Made by a program: the position numbers and the translations under genes
NCBI GenBank assembly: GCA_018242605.1
Contig: JAFEBP010000011.1
Span: forward strand, 25,546-89,545
DNA length: 64,000 bases
Origin: Planctomycetota bacterium
Lineage (GTDB): Bacteria > Planctomycetota > Phycisphaerae > Phycisphaerales > UBA1924
Direction: 5' to 3'
In this document: one piece after another, positions 1-9,163 of the stretch
Numbering within the stretch: position 1 is the first letter of the stretch
How the letters are laid out: the number at the start of each line of letters is the position of its first letter
The notes under the pieces: model-generated
Databases searched by the model: none
What the model saw: the letters and a program-made list of their open reading frames with translations, nothing else
Told to the model about the DNA's origin: nothing

Positions 1-1
1 C

Positions 2-487
2 ACAGGCCTGCTGATCGCGCGGATGGACTGGGCGGCGAGGCTGCCGCTCATCGGGGGCATCGTGCCGCTGCACCGCTTCATGGGCGCTGACGTCATGGCG
101 GCGCACGTGCACCGCCTGTGCGAGCGGGTGAAGATCGAGACGGGCCTGGAACCGTTTGTGATCTCGAACCACTACGGCCGCAGCAGCCTGCTGGCGTTTT
201 ACCTTCCCGGCCGGCCTGTCACATACTGTTCCAGCAGCCTCATGCTCTCGGGTCGCAAGAGTCAGTTCGATCTCTGGTCATTCACGGATCTGCGCCGCGA
301 TTTGGGGCTGATCGGCCGGCCCGCGGTAGCCAACGGGGCGGTGCGCGGGGCATGGAAATCCGTGTTTGAAAAGGTGGAGGAAGTCGGTCGCCTCGACGGG
401 GACGGCAAGAAGGACCGGCCCGCGTTCATCTGCCGCAACTTCCGCGGCTTTCCGCCCGACGGCCTCAAGGGCTCGCCCGCACGCTGA
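2..487 (+). CDS. C-terminal part of a GT39/ArnT-like membrane glycosyltransferase (5' truncated)
   Basis: The frame is open from the first bases of the window, so only the last ~161 residues are present. The segment with AFYLPGRP followed by a Tyr-Cys and a SQFDLW motif resembles the C-terminal luminal part of dolichyl-phosphate-mannose/ArnT-type (GT39) glycosyltransferases, where a similar F-Y-L-PGRP...QYDLW stretch follows the membrane domain. Such enzymes move a sugar from a polyprenyl-phosphate donor to lipid A or another envelope acceptor. The stop lies three bases before a PAP2 phosphatase gene, so the two are probably co-transcribed. Family assignment rests on this tail only; the catalytic N-terminus is outside the window. 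Confidence 0.6.
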   Translation, partial: TGLLIARMDWAARLPLIGGIVPLHRFMGADVMAAHVHRLCERVKIETGLEPFVISNHYGRSSLLAFYLPGRPVTYCSSSLMLSGRKSQFDLWSFTDLRRDLGLIGRPAVANGAVRGAWKSVFEKVEEVGRLDGDGKKDRPAFICRNFRGFPPDGLKGSPAR

Positions 488-490
488 ACC

Positions 491-1147
491 ATGCAGCCCA
501 CACTCCACGAGCGACGCCGCCGGATTCAACGCCTCATCGTGGGCGTGGCGTTGGCGTTGGGCCTGCTGGTGGTCACGGTGATCGACCGACGCGCGTTCTG
601 GGCCTTGCGCATCGAAGATTGGGGTTCATGGAAGGGCCGCGACTGGGTGCAGTTCCTGCGCACCATGGGCTACCTGCCCACGTGGATCGCCGTCGGCATC
701 GCGGTGGGTCTGGCGGGGCTGGGACCGCGGTCGCGCCCGGTAGTGACGCGCCTGGCGTGGATGATTCCGGCGTCGGCCGCCGCGGGAGGCGCGCTGGCCG
801 AACTTCTCAAGGTCATCGTGACCCGTCACCGACCGAGCCTGAGCAACACGGGGTTGTATTTCTACGACTGGTTCGATGCGCCCTGGCCGGGCCGCGGGCT
901 GGGGCTGGCGAGCAGTCACGCCGGGGCGGCGTTCGGCGCGGCGTTCCTGCTGTGGAGGTTCTCGCCGCGGGTTGGCGTGTTCGTGACTCTGCTCGCGTGC
1001 GGCTGCGTGCTGACCCGGTTGCTGGCCGGTGCACACTTCGTGTCCGACGCGTACGTCGCCGCGGTGATGGCGTACGTGGCTTCCGGCTGGATCTGGAAAC
1101 TCGGCCGCGGCGAAGCTGTCGGCACACCCTCGGGGCGGCTGCGATGA
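491..1147 (+). CDS. PAP2-family membrane phosphatase
   Basis: A 218-residue membrane protein with all three PAP2 signature blocks: K107-x6-R114-P (KVIVTRHRP), an SSHAG block in place of the usual PSGH with its His at 143, and R176-x5-H182-x3-D186. Several hydrophobic segments flank these. PAP2 enzymes dephosphorylate lipid phosphates such as undecaprenyl pyrophosphate, phosphatidic acid or lipid A on the outer face of the inner membrane. The position between a glycosyltransferase and an LptF/LptG permease favours a role in envelope lipid or lipid-carrier recycling. The stop overlaps the start of the next gene as ATGA, indicating translational coupling. The exact substrate cannot be told from sequence. 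Confidence 0.88.
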   Translation: MQPTLHERRRRIQRLIVGVALALGLLVVTVIDRRAFWALRIEDWGSWKGRDWVQFLRTMGYLPTWIAVGIAVGLAGLGPRSRPVVTRLAWMIPASAAAGGALAELLKVIVTRHRPSLSNTGLYFYDWFDAPWPGRGLGLASSHAGAAFGAAFLLWRFSPRVGVFVTLLACGCVLTRLLAGAHFVSDAYVAAVMAYVASGWIWKLGRGEAVGTPSGRLR

Positions 1148-2313
1148 AGATCATCGATCGGTACATCTCGCGTCAGTACCTGACGAACGTGCTGCTTCTG
1201 CTGGCGTGCCTCTTTGCCATCGTCGTGCTCATCGATTTCTCGTTGAACTTTGACGAGTACCTGGAACTGGCCACCAAGTACGCGTCCGAGGAAGCCCGGG
1301 CGGCGCAGCCGCAGTCCCCCACCGCGAACCCCACCGGGCTGCGCGTGGCGACGCTCACGGTCTGGCTGCTCGCCGACCTGTGGTGGCCCCGGTTCTTCCA
1401 GTTGTACAACTACCTGCTTGGGCTGGTGATCGTCGGTGGTATGGGGTTCACCTGTGCCCAGCTCGTCAAGCACCGCGAGTTCGTGGCCGTGCTGGCCGGC
1501 GGCGTCAGCCTTCACCGTCTCGCCCGCCCGATCATCGTCGTCGCTGTAGTGCTCACCGGCCTGAGCATTCTCAATCGCGAGTTGATGGTCCCGCGGCTGG
1601 CGCCGCTGCTCACGCGCGACAAGAAGCAGGCGGGCTCGAGCTCGCTGGGCGCCGCGGCCCAGCCGCTGTGCGCCGACAGCGCCGGTCGGATCTTCTATGC
1701 GCGATCCGTGAACCTGGACACGGGTGACATCCAGGGGCTGAACGTGTGGGAGCGGGACCGGTCGGGCCTGATGACCGCCCGCATCCGGGCCACGAGCGCT
1801 CACTGGGAGCGCGGCGGCTGGACGCTCACGGGCGGCGAGTCGGAGCGGATCGTGTCCGAGAATGGGCAGACCGGCGTGTCGAAGCCGACGCCCCTCACGC
1901 GGCTTGAAACGGACCTTGATCCGACTGCCCTGCGCATGCGCCAGTTCGAGGGATTCAGCAGCAATCTGAGCACGCCGCAGATCGCGCAGCTCATCACCCG
2001 CACGGCCGGTGAAGCCAACGCGCCGGCGGGACGCATCGAACAGTTGCAGCGGCTGCTCTGGGGGCGCATCGCCCTGAGCATCTCGAACATCCTGGCGTTG
2101 CTCATCTGTACGCCGTTTTTCCTCCGGCGCGAGCCGTGCAGCATGATCGTGCAATCGCTGTACGCGGCGCCCATCGCGGTGGGCGCGATGTTGGCGGCGC
2201 TCATCGCGGCGTCGGCGCCGATCCCGGGGCTGCCGCCGCAGATCAGCGTGTTCGTGCCGGTGATGGTGCTCATCCCCGTGGCGATCGCGGCCGTTTCTTC
2301 GGTCAAAACGTGA
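1144..2313 (+). CDS. LptF/LptG (YjgP/YjgQ) family permease
   Basis: A 389-residue protein starting MKIIDRYISRQYL, the typical opening of LptF/LptG proteins. One N-terminal membrane helix, a large periplasmic jellyroll-like middle (about residues 75-290) and a cluster of C-terminal helices match the family. These permeases form the inner-membrane channel of the LptBFG transporter that extracts LPS and feeds it to LptC. I chose ATG 1144 because it overlaps the PAP2 stop codon (ATGA); the frame stays open upstream, but that part is the PAP2 gene in another frame. Only one of the two expected paralogues is here, so LptF and LptG cannot be told apart. Confidence 0.85.
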   Translation: MKIIDRYISRQYLTNVLLLLACLFAIVVLIDFSLNFDEYLELATKYASEEARAAQPQSPTANPTGLRVATLTVWLLADLWWPRFFQLYNYLLGLVIVGGMGFTCAQLVKHREFVAVLAGGVSLHRLARPIIVVAVVLTGLSILNRELMVPRLAPLLTRDKKQAGSSSLGAAAQPLCADSAGRIFYARSVNLDTGDIQGLNVWERDRSGLMTARIRATSAHWERGGWTLTGGESERIVSENGQTGVSKPTPLTRLETDLDPTALRMRQFEGFSSNLSTPQIAQLITRTAGEANAPAGRIEQLQRLLWGRIALSISNILALLICTPFFLRREPCSMIVQSLYAAPIAVGAMLAALIAASAPIPGLPPQISVFVPVMVLIPVAIAAVSSVKT

Positions 2314-2488
2314 GACCACGCCCCCTCCGATCGGGTGGTGACGCGACGACTGTAACGCTTTCGACCGCGGGGGGGGCCGCCGTTACAGACCGCACAGTCA
2401 AGCATTCCAGACCTTCAACCGATGTACGCGTGACCCCGGGCCGGATCGTGAGCGCCGCGGGGAGTTGGTCTCATCCCGCACGAGCATT

Positions 2489-5400
2489 ATGTTGCGCATC
2501 GGCGAACAATCGAAACATGACCGCGGGGTCACCAAGGCCGACACGGGCGAGGCTGTGGCTGTCCGGTCCGGTTCCGGGTCACCGGCTTCACGCCGATGCT
2601 CCCGCGACATACCCGCCTGGATAAAGGGTGTCGTGGCCGGGCTGGTCATCGTCGCCCTCGGGGCCGTGTCGCTGAGCGCGGCCTGGGTGATGGGAGGGAG
2701 GGCGTTTCGTTCGGCGCTCGACGAAGAACTCACGACAGTCGCCGCGATCGCGGCGCAGAGAATCGACGCGGCGGCCCATTCCCACCTCACGGACGTGGCC
2801 CAGATGAACGGCCCCGAATACGCGCGCGTGGTGGCGCCACTGCGGGAGCTGATTACGGCGACGCGCTCGCTCAAGTACCTCTACACCGTGCGGAACAGCC
2901 CCGAGGGCCCGCGCTTCGTCGTGGACGCGGCCGATCCCGGGGACCACGACGGAGACGGGGTTGACGATCAATCGCACCTCAACGAACTTTACGAAGACCC
3001 CGACCCGGCGATGCTCACCGCGTTGGCAACGGGCGAGGCCACGGTCAGCGCACAGCCCTACACCGACAAGTGGGGAACGTTTGTGTCGGCGTTTGCGCCC
3101 GTCCGCGCGGCGGACGGCTCGATCGAGTGCTTCGTGGGCGTGGACATGTCGGCCGCCAGCTTCCAGTCGCGGACAGCGACGATGACCAACGCCGTGATTC
3201 TCGGCGGCTCGCTTCTCCTGCTGGGCGCTTGCGGCGTGACTGTCGCGGTGACCGCCCTGGAGATGCGCCGACGGGCGGCGATCGTCGCGCTCGCTGAGCG
3301 GGAACGAACGGTGCGGGTTCTGGCGGAGAATGCCACCGATCTGATCGAACTGCTGACGGTGACCGGCACACCGGAGTACATCTCGCCTTCGGTGCACCGA
3401 GCGCTTGGCTATGGCGAGTCGGAGCTGGCCTCCCTCTCGTGGCGATCCTGGATCAGCCCCGAGTTCCACGCGCCTCTGGAAGAGGCATTCGCGGCGGTCG
3501 TACGGGGCGAGACCGTGACGACCCGCTGCCGCGTGCTGCCCAAGGACGGTCGGTTACTCTGGGTTGAGTGCACCGCGTCGCCCGTCGCCCCGGATCGCCC
3601 GGGCGGGCCGATCGAGCATGTCATCTGGAGCGGCCGGGATATCACCAGCCGCATCGAGTCCGAGCAGTTGATGCGCGACAGCGAGGCGAGGTTCCGGGTG
3701 CTGGCGGACGCGGTCCCCGTGCTGGTCTGGCTCTCTGGTCGGGACAAGCGGGCGGTCGATTTCAACAAGCGATGGCTCGACTACACCGGGCGAACGCTGG
3801 AGGATGAACTGGGAGACGGGTGGACGACGGGCGTGCACCCAGAGGACCTGGCGGTTTGCCTGTCCGCGTATGAGCAAGCGTTCGACGCCCAGCGCGAGTT
3901 CGAGATCGAGTACCGCCTGCGCCGGCACGACGGCGAGTACCGCTGGATGGTCTCCAAAGGACTTCCCCGCTACGACAACGGCGAGTTCGTCGGCTATGTC
4001 GGGGGCTGCATGGATGTGACTGAACGCAAAGAGGCCAAACGGTTGCAGGCCGAGGCGCTGGCGCTGGCCACGAAGCTCGCGGCGGCCGCGGAAGTGTACG
4101 AGGCGGCCAGGACCGTGAACGACGCCGTCGGCCAGGCGACCGGGCTGACCCGCACCGCGGTGTTGCTGCACGATGAGAAAGGCGTCTGCCGATTCGCGAG
4201 TTGGAGGGGGATCTCCGCAGAATACAGAGCCTCGGTGGAGGGCCATTGTCCGTGGGCGGCCGGGGCCAAGGTCGCTCACCCGATCGTGATGAACGACACG
4301 GCGGCGGAGGAGTCGATGGAGGGCTTTCGCGACTTGTTCCGGAGCGAGGGGATCGGCTCGCTCGCCTTCATCCCCATCATCACGGACCGGGGCGTGCAGG
4401 GCAAGCTCATGCTGTACGGTGAGACAGCCGGCGAGATGATCCAGACGCACATCGCCGCCGCGCAATCGATGACACTTTCGCTGGGCATGGCCATCGGGCG
4501 TCTCAAAGCCGCCGCGACACTCGCCCGCAGCGAGGCGCGGATGCGGTCGCTGGTGGAGGGCTCCGACATCATCATCTGGGAGTTCGACACCCGCGAGAAC
4601 CGGTTTACGTATGTCTCGCCGCAAGCGGCCCGCTGGGGGTATCCGTTGGCCGATTGGCTCACGCCTGGTTTCTGGCAGCGCACGCTCCACCCCGAAGACC
4701 GCGACGCCGCGATCGAGTTCTGCAAGCAGGAGATGCTCGGTGGAAAGAGCCACCGCTTCGAGTACCGGGCGATGAAGGCCGACGGCACGTTCGTCTGGAT
4801 CGAGGACCTGGCCGGGGTCGAGACGGACGTGCAGGGCCGTCCCGAGCCGATCATGCGCGGCGTGATGCTGGACATCACCCAGCGCAAAGACTCGGAGCGG
4901 GCCATCGCCAAGAGCGAGCACCTCATCCGCATGGTGATCGACACGGCGCTCGACGCCGTGATCACCATGGACGGCAAGGGCAAAGTCACCGAGTGGAACG
5001 CGCAGGCGGAAAAGACGTTCGGTTGGTCACGGGCCGAAGCCGTGGGCCGCTCGCTCGGCGGGCTCATCATTCCGCCGGACCTGCGTGAACGCCACGAGAA
5101 GGGGCTAGCCGCCTTTCTGCAGACCGGCGAAGCCCGGGTGCTCGGGCGGCGCGTGGAGCTGCCGGCCATTCGCAAGGACGGCGGCACGATCACCGTTGAG
5201 ATGGCCGTGACCGCCGTGCGTGATGGCGGAGAGGTGTACTTCAATGCTTTCCTCCGGGACATCACGGAAAAGAAACAAGCGGAGGCCTCGCTGGCGGAGG
5301 CCCGCCTCAAGGCCGAGGCAGCCAACCGCGCCAAGAGCGACTTCCTGGCGAACATGAGCCACGAGATCCGCACCCCGATGACGGCGATCATGGGCTACAC

Positions 5401-6544
5401 CGAGTTGCTGTCCGAGGACGGCGATATCACGCTGGCGCCGGATCGTCGCCTCGAGTCGATCGCCACGATCAAACGCAACGGCGAGCACCTGCTCTCGCTG
5501 ATCAACGACATCCTGGACGTCTCCAAGATCGAGGCCGGCAAGATGACGGTCGAGTCTCTTCCGACAGATCCTGCCCAGTTGGTCACCGATGTGATGAGCC
5601 TGATGCGCGTGCGGAGCGAGGCCAAGGGCCTTTACCTTCGGCACGAGTTCACCACGGCCGTGCCCCGGTCGTTCGCGTGCGATCCGTTGCGGCTGCGGCA
5701 GATCCTGGTCAATCTGATCGGCAACGCGGTGAAGTTCACCGAGACCGGCGGCGTCACGCTCCGGGTCGCGTGCGAGAGAGAGCCCAGCGGCTCGGCCCGC
5801 ATGCGGTTCGAGGTCACCGACTCGGGGATCGGCATGACTCCCGATCAGGCCAGCCGCCTCTTCCGACCCTTTGCGCAAGCGGACGAGACCATGACGCGCA
5901 AGTTCGGCGGCACCGGGCTGGGACTCACCATCGCCAAGCGCCTTGCGGAGCTGCTCGGCGGGGACATCACGATCACAAGCGAGCACGGGAAGGGCAGCAC
6001 GTTCACCGCGATCATCGCCGCCGGGAACATCGAGGATTCCTCATTGTGGGAGCCGGACACACAGACGAACGTTTCTCAGTCGGCCGCGGTCGAGGCTCCT
6101 GAGCCCCGCGGGGCGGAGCGGGGTCCGCTCCAGGGCCTGCGCGTGCTTCTGGCAGAGGACGGCGTGGATAACCAGCGCCTCATCGGGTTCCACCTTCGCA
6201 AAGCCGGCGCCAATCTCACCATCGTCGACAACGGCCGCAGGGCGGTCGAATCGATGACCATCGCGGGCGATCTTCACTCGCCGGTGCGCCAGCCGCCGCC
6301 GTTCGACCTGGTCCTGATGGACATGCAGATGCCCGAGGTCGACGGGTACGAGGCCACGAGGCTGCTGCGGTCCCACGGCTGCGCCGTGCCGATCATCGCC
6401 CTCACGGCGCACGCCATGAGCGGCGACCGCGAGAAGTGCATCGCCGCGGGGTGCACGGATTACGAAACCAAGCCGATCGACAAGGCCACGCTGATCGCGG
6501 TGTGCCAGCGAGCGACGCGAGACTGCCCGCGACGTGCGGCCTGA
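2489..6544 (+). CDS. Hybrid sensor histidine kinase with PAS/GAF array and receiver
   Basis: About 1351 residues from ATG 2489 (a TTG eight codons upstream is possible). Order: TM1 46-70, extracytoplasmic sensor region, TM2 235-257, PAS 280-390, PAS 395-515, GAF 525-680, PAS 685-800, PAS 810-930, HisKA 945-1015, HATPase 1065-1175, receiver 1215-1345. The H-box reads NMSHEIRTPM with His958; the N-box NLIGNAVKF and G-boxes DSGIGM and GGTGLGL are intact; the receiver phospho-acceptor is Asp1278 in LMDMQMPEVDG. This architecture suits a phosphorelay that integrates one external and several cytoplasmic signals. The protein lacks a DNA-binding domain or Hpt, and no response regulator lies nearby, so the output partner is encoded elsewhere. 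Confidence 0.95.
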   Translation: MLRIGEQSKHDRGVTKADTGEAVAVRSGSGSPASRRCSRDIPAWIKGVVAGLVIVALGAVSLSAAWVMGGRAFRSALDEELTTVAAIAAQRIDAAAHSHLTDVAQMNGPEYARVVAPLRELITATRSLKYLYTVRNSPEGPRFVVDAADPGDHDGDGVDDQSHLNELYEDPDPAMLTALATGEATVSAQPYTDKWGTFVSAFAPVRAADGSIECFVGVDMSAASFQSRTATMTNAVILGGSLLLLGACGVTVAVTALEMRRRAAIVALAERERTVRVLAENATDLIELLTVTGTPEYISPSVHRALGYGESELASLSWRSWISPEFHAPLEEAFAAVVRGETVTTRCRVLPKDGRLLWVECTASPVAPDRPGGPIEHVIWSGRDITSRIESEQLMRDSEARFRVLADAVPVLVWLSGRDKRAVDFNKRWLDYTGRTLEDELGDGWTTGVHPEDLAVCLSAYEQAFDAQREFEIEYRLRRHDGEYRWMVSKGLPRYDNGEFVGYVGGCMDVTERKEAKRLQAEALALATKLAAAAEVYEAARTVNDAVGQATGLTRTAVLLHDEKGVCRFASWRGISAEYRASVEGHCPWAAGAKVAHPIVMNDTAAEESMEGFRDLFRSEGIGSLAFIPIITDRGVQGKLMLYGETAGEMIQTHIAAAQSMTLSLGMAIGRLKAAATLARSEARMRSLVEGSDIIIWEFDTRENRFTYVSPQAARWGYPLADWLTPGFWQRTLHPEDRDAAIEFCKQEMLGGKSHRFEYRAMKADGTFVWIEDLAGVETDVQGRPEPIMRGVMLDITQRKDSERAIAKSEHLIRMVIDTALDAVITMDGKGKVTEWNAQAEKTFGWSRAEAVGRSLGGLIIPPDLRERHEKGLAAFLQTGEARVLGRRVELPAIRKDGGTITVEMAVTAVRDGGEVYFNAFLRDITEKKQAEASLAEARLKAEAANRAKSDFLANMSHEIRTPMTAIMGYTELLSEDGDITLAPDRRLESIATIKRNGEHLLSLINDILDVSKIEAGKMTVESLPTDPAQLVTDVMSLMRVRSEAKGLYLRHEFTTAVPRSFACDPLRLRQILVNLIGNAVKFTETGGVTLRVACEREPSGSARMRFEVTDSGIGMTPDQASRLFRPFAQADETMTRKFGGTGLGLTIAKRLAELLGGDITITSEHGKGSTFTAIIAAGNIEDSSLWEPDTQTNVSQSAAVEAPEPRGAERGPLQGLRVLLAEDGVDNQRLIGFHLRKAGANLTIVDNGRRAVESMTIAGDLHSPVRQPPPFDLVLMDMQMPEVDGYEATRLLRSHGCAVPIIALTAHAMSGDREKCIAAGCTDYETKPIDKATLIAVCQRATRDCPRRAA

Positions 6545-6751
6545 CGGGACGATACCCGGGCTTGCCCGACACGCGTGCCGACTCTATCATTCCCGCTCGA
6601 ATTTCAGGGAACCGACAGATCGTGCCAGCCGCCACACTGAAAAAATCGATGAAACGCCGCAGCGCCCGGAGCGTGTGGTGTGTCGTTGATTGTGGCGGGG
6701 CGCCGATTCACCGGTAGCCCGCCCACCTCCCAACACATCATGCCTCAGGCG

Positions 6752-6783
6752 CACCCCGGCCACCCGCCGGGGTGTTTCGTTTT
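6752..6783 (+). terminator. Intrinsic terminator downstream of the hybrid kinase
   Basis: Perfect 9-bp stem (6752-6760 with 6766-6774, CACCCCGGC/GCCGGGGTG), a 5-nt loop, then TTTCGTTTT. It lies about 200 bases after the kinase stop. The stretch 6545-6751 shows no gene. Confidence 0.75.
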
Positions 6784-6836
6784 CTCATCGTTCACACACT
6801 CTGCTCGCAAGGCCCTGGTGGCCAGAAAGACGACCC

Positions 6837-7739
6837 TTGAACAATCACCTTGACGTCCAGACCATCGAGGTCTCTCCCACGCACGCCCATGCCCCTCGGG
6901 ATTCCCGTCCCCTTCCCCGCGGCCAGAGCGCCGTGCTCGACGGGGATGTCATCGCCCGCGGCATTCCGCTGGGCCAGTTGGTCGGCGCCGTTTCGTATGT
7001 GGACATGATCTTCTTCCAGACCCAGAGCCGCTACCCCACGCACGCCGAGAGTGTGCTGATGGAAGCTTACCTGGTCTCTCTGTGCGAGCACGGCGTGACG
7101 TCGCCATCCACGCACGGCGCCCGGGTCGCGGCCAGCGTGCGAGCGCCGTTCGGCGCCAGCGCCATCAGCTTCATCGCCGCGGCGATGGGGGCGTACCACT
7201 TCGGGGCGCTTGAGCTGGCGATGCAGGAACTCTCGACGATCATGCAGTCCGGGGCGGACCCGCGGGCGTACGTGGAGGAACGTCTCTCCAGGGGCGAACG
7301 TCTGTGGGGATTCGGGCACCGATTCCACAAGAGCCCGGGCGCCTCGACCATGGACGCACGATCCCTGGAGCAGCTTCAGGAGGCCACAGACCCGCGCGTT
7401 CGCCGTCTGCTGGAGTTAGCGGATGAACTGGGCTGGAACGGCCCTCACGTTGCTCTCGTGCGCCGCTTGGGGCGGCTGCTGTACGAACGCAAGCGTGTTC
7501 CGATCAACGTCGACGGCGTCGCGGCGGGGCTGCTGCTGGACATGGGCTTCGACGCTCGGATCGCGATGCTTTTCGTAGTGCTGGGCCGGCTGCCCAACAT
7601 CGCTCGGCTGTACGCAGAGGAACAGGAACAGCCCGCCAACCGCTTCGTGGGCCTGGCATGCCGGGAAGACCCGACGTTTGACCGTACCGTGGACCGAGAT
7701 CTGGGCGGCGTCGCGGAACTGCACCAGCGCCTTTCGTGA
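6837..7739 (+). CDS. Short citrate synthase / citryl-CoA lyase-like protein
   Basis: About 300 residues, shorter than the usual ~400-430 of citrate synthase and close to single-domain citryl-CoA lyase homologues. The three catalytic positions of the family appear conserved: His85 in LCEHGVTSP, His161 in GFGHRFHK (family GFGH-x-x-Y/H-K) and Asp226 in NVDGVAAGLL. Family members condense or cleave acyl-CoA with an oxo-acid. There is no good ATG; I took the TTG at 6837, which follows a purine-rich AGAAAGA, but GTG 6933 would also leave the core domain. The Pro/Arg-rich frame upstream of 6837 is probably untranslated. It appears to be a lone gene after a terminator, with the tRNA downstream on the other strand. 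Confidence 0.72.
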   Translation: MNNHLDVQTIEVSPTHAHAPRDSRPLPRGQSAVLDGDVIARGIPLGQLVGAVSYVDMIFFQTQSRYPTHAESVLMEAYLVSLCEHGVTSPSTHGARVAASVRAPFGASAISFIAAAMGAYHFGALELAMQELSTIMQSGADPRAYVEERLSRGERLWGFGHRFHKSPGASTMDARSLEQLQEATDPRVRRLLELADELGWNGPHVALVRRLGRLLYERKRVPINVDGVAAGLLLDMGFDARIAMLFVVLGRLPNIARLYAEEQEQPANRFVGLACREDPTFDRTVDRDLGGVAELHQRLS

Positions 7740-7881
7740 TGGGCCGAGATGCAGCGGAGCAGCACCTGCACTTGCGATCACATTGATTGTCTATGGAGGG
7801 TCAGGGGTGACCCAAGGCACGGCCTCGTTCGCTCGGCCGAAACCCAGGCACGCCGAGCGAATCTATCGGAAGGCCTGAAAA

Positions 7882-7952
7882 CTGGGGATCTAGGATTTGA
7901 ACCTAGACTAAGTGAGTCAGAGTCACTCGTGCTACCGTTACACCAATCCCCA
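7882..7952 (-). tRNA. tRNA-Gln (anticodon CUG)
   Basis: Read on the minus strand the sequence folds as a cloverleaf: acceptor TGGGGAT/ATCCCCA, D-arm GTGT/GCAC, anticodon stem AGTGA/TCACT with loop CTCTGAC (anticodon CUG, reading CAG), a 4-nt variable loop, T-stem CTAGG/CCTAG with loop TTCAAAT, and discriminator G. The U1-A72 pair with G73 is the classic identity set of bacterial tRNA-Gln. The 3' CCA is not encoded; the following genomic bases read TTT. Confidence 0.95.
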
Positions 7953-8045
7953 AATGTGCGGGAATCATAGCCGCCGAGGGGCCGGTTGGGCGAGCGTGAA
8001 CCGCTCAAAACTGACCTTGGGTGAATGCGACCGGGGCCGGATCCC

Positions 8046-9107
8046 CTACCCAAGGTCTGCCTCTGTCAGGGGCACATCGGCGTCCACATCCCGGACAACC
8101 TTTGATCCCATTACTCGCTCCAGCATGAACGGCGGCAGGCCTGTTCCGGGACGCTTGATGGTCACATCCGCGGGCGTCAGTACTTCGCCCGCCCGCAGAC
8201 GCCGCGCCGTGACGAGTGACTGGCGGGACACGGACCGCACGTTGCGCTCGCACGCAAGCACGCGTTTATTCGGTTCTCCCGCGCGGGGGTCATCGGGGCG
8301 TGGTGGGGAGCCCACCGCGGCTTTCGCGAGCCGGACGTATTCCGTGAAGCCGGCTTCGTCGAGCGACGCCGCGTGGTCCGGCCCGGCCGCGGTCCGATCG
8401 TGGGTCAGGTGCTTCTCCAGGATCTGGGCTCCGAGCGACACCGCGTACGCGCCGGTGTCAACACCTTGGGTGTGATCGCTGTACCCAGTGGGGCAGCCTG
8501 TGATCTCCGCGATGTGCCGGAGGGCGAGCACCGAGGCGTCCTGCGGTTGCGTTGGGTAACAACTCACGCATTGGAGATACGCCAACTGCTCGTGGAAACG
8601 TGCGAGGCGTGTGTGGGCTTCGGCCACTTCGCTCGCTTCCGCCGCCCCGGTGCTCACGATCAGGCCCTTGCCGGTAGCCGCCATCGCCGCCAACAGGGGG
8701 GCGTGGATGAGGTCTGGGCTGGCCGACTTGAATGCATCCCACGCGATCCGGTTGGCCGCCTCGACCAGTTCCACGCTGAACACGGTGATGATCGCGTGCA
8801 GGCCCAGTTGGTGCGCCAGGGCCACCACCTCTGCCATCTCCCCTGGGGGCAGTTGGAGGCGTTTGAGCATCGCGATCGGGTCCTGCTCACCGGCGGCCCG
8901 CTGGTACGCGGCCAGAATTGACGCCTTGCTCATGAGGCGCTCGGCCTCGAACCATTGGAGCTTGATGGCGTCGGCCCCGGCCCTATTCGCGGTCCGGGTC
9001 AGTTCCAGGGCCCGGGCGAGGTCGCCGTCGTGGTTCACGCCCAACTCGGCGATGATGTACGGGCGGCCAGCGTCTCCCAACCGGAAGTTTCGGGTGCCGA
9101 TACGCAT
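8046..9107 (-). CDS. NeuB-family sialic/nonulosonic acid synthase with C-terminal SAF domain
   Basis: A 353-residue protein with the NeuB TIM barrel ([13 protein letters not shown] near residue 18, then [10 protein letters not shown], and the YSDHT and LEKHLTHDR blocks) followed by an SAF (antifreeze-like) domain over roughly residues 290-353. Such enzymes condense phosphoenolpyruvate with a six-carbon amino sugar to make N-acetylneuraminate, pseudaminate or legionaminate. ATG 9107 begins MRIGTRNF, the normal family start; the longer open frame upstream runs into lpxD and was rejected. No CMP-nonulosonate synthetase or epimerase is adjacent, so the product (NeuB, PseI or LegI type) is not resolved. 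It is divergent from lpxD with about 55 bases between starts. Confidence 0.9.
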   Translation of the reverse strand: MRIGTRNFRLGDAGRPYIIAELGVNHDGDLARALELTRTANRAGADAIKLQWFEAERLMSKASILAAYQRAAGEQDPIAMLKRLQLPPGEMAEVVALAHQLGLHAIITVFSVELVEAANRIAWDAFKSASPDLIHAPLLAAMAATGKGLIVSTGAAEASEVAEAHTRLARFHEQLAYLQCVSCYPTQPQDASVLALRHIAEITGCPTGYSDHTQGVDTGAYAVSLGAQILEKHLTHDRTAAGPDHAASLDEAGFTEYVRLAKAAVGSPPRPDDPRAGEPNKRVLACERNVRSVSRQSLVTARRLRAGEVLTPADVTIKRPGTGLPPFMLERVMGSKVVRDVDADVPLTEADLG

Positions 9108-9163
9108 GCGGGGGGAGCGTAGGAGCGGGAACGCGACCCTCAGCGCTACCATCGCCCGTGACG

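Noticed and set aside
916..2319. A 467-codon minus-strand open frame over the PAP2 and LptF/G genes
   Set aside because: Arg/His/Asp-rich composition without motifs; the plus-strand genes are clearly real.
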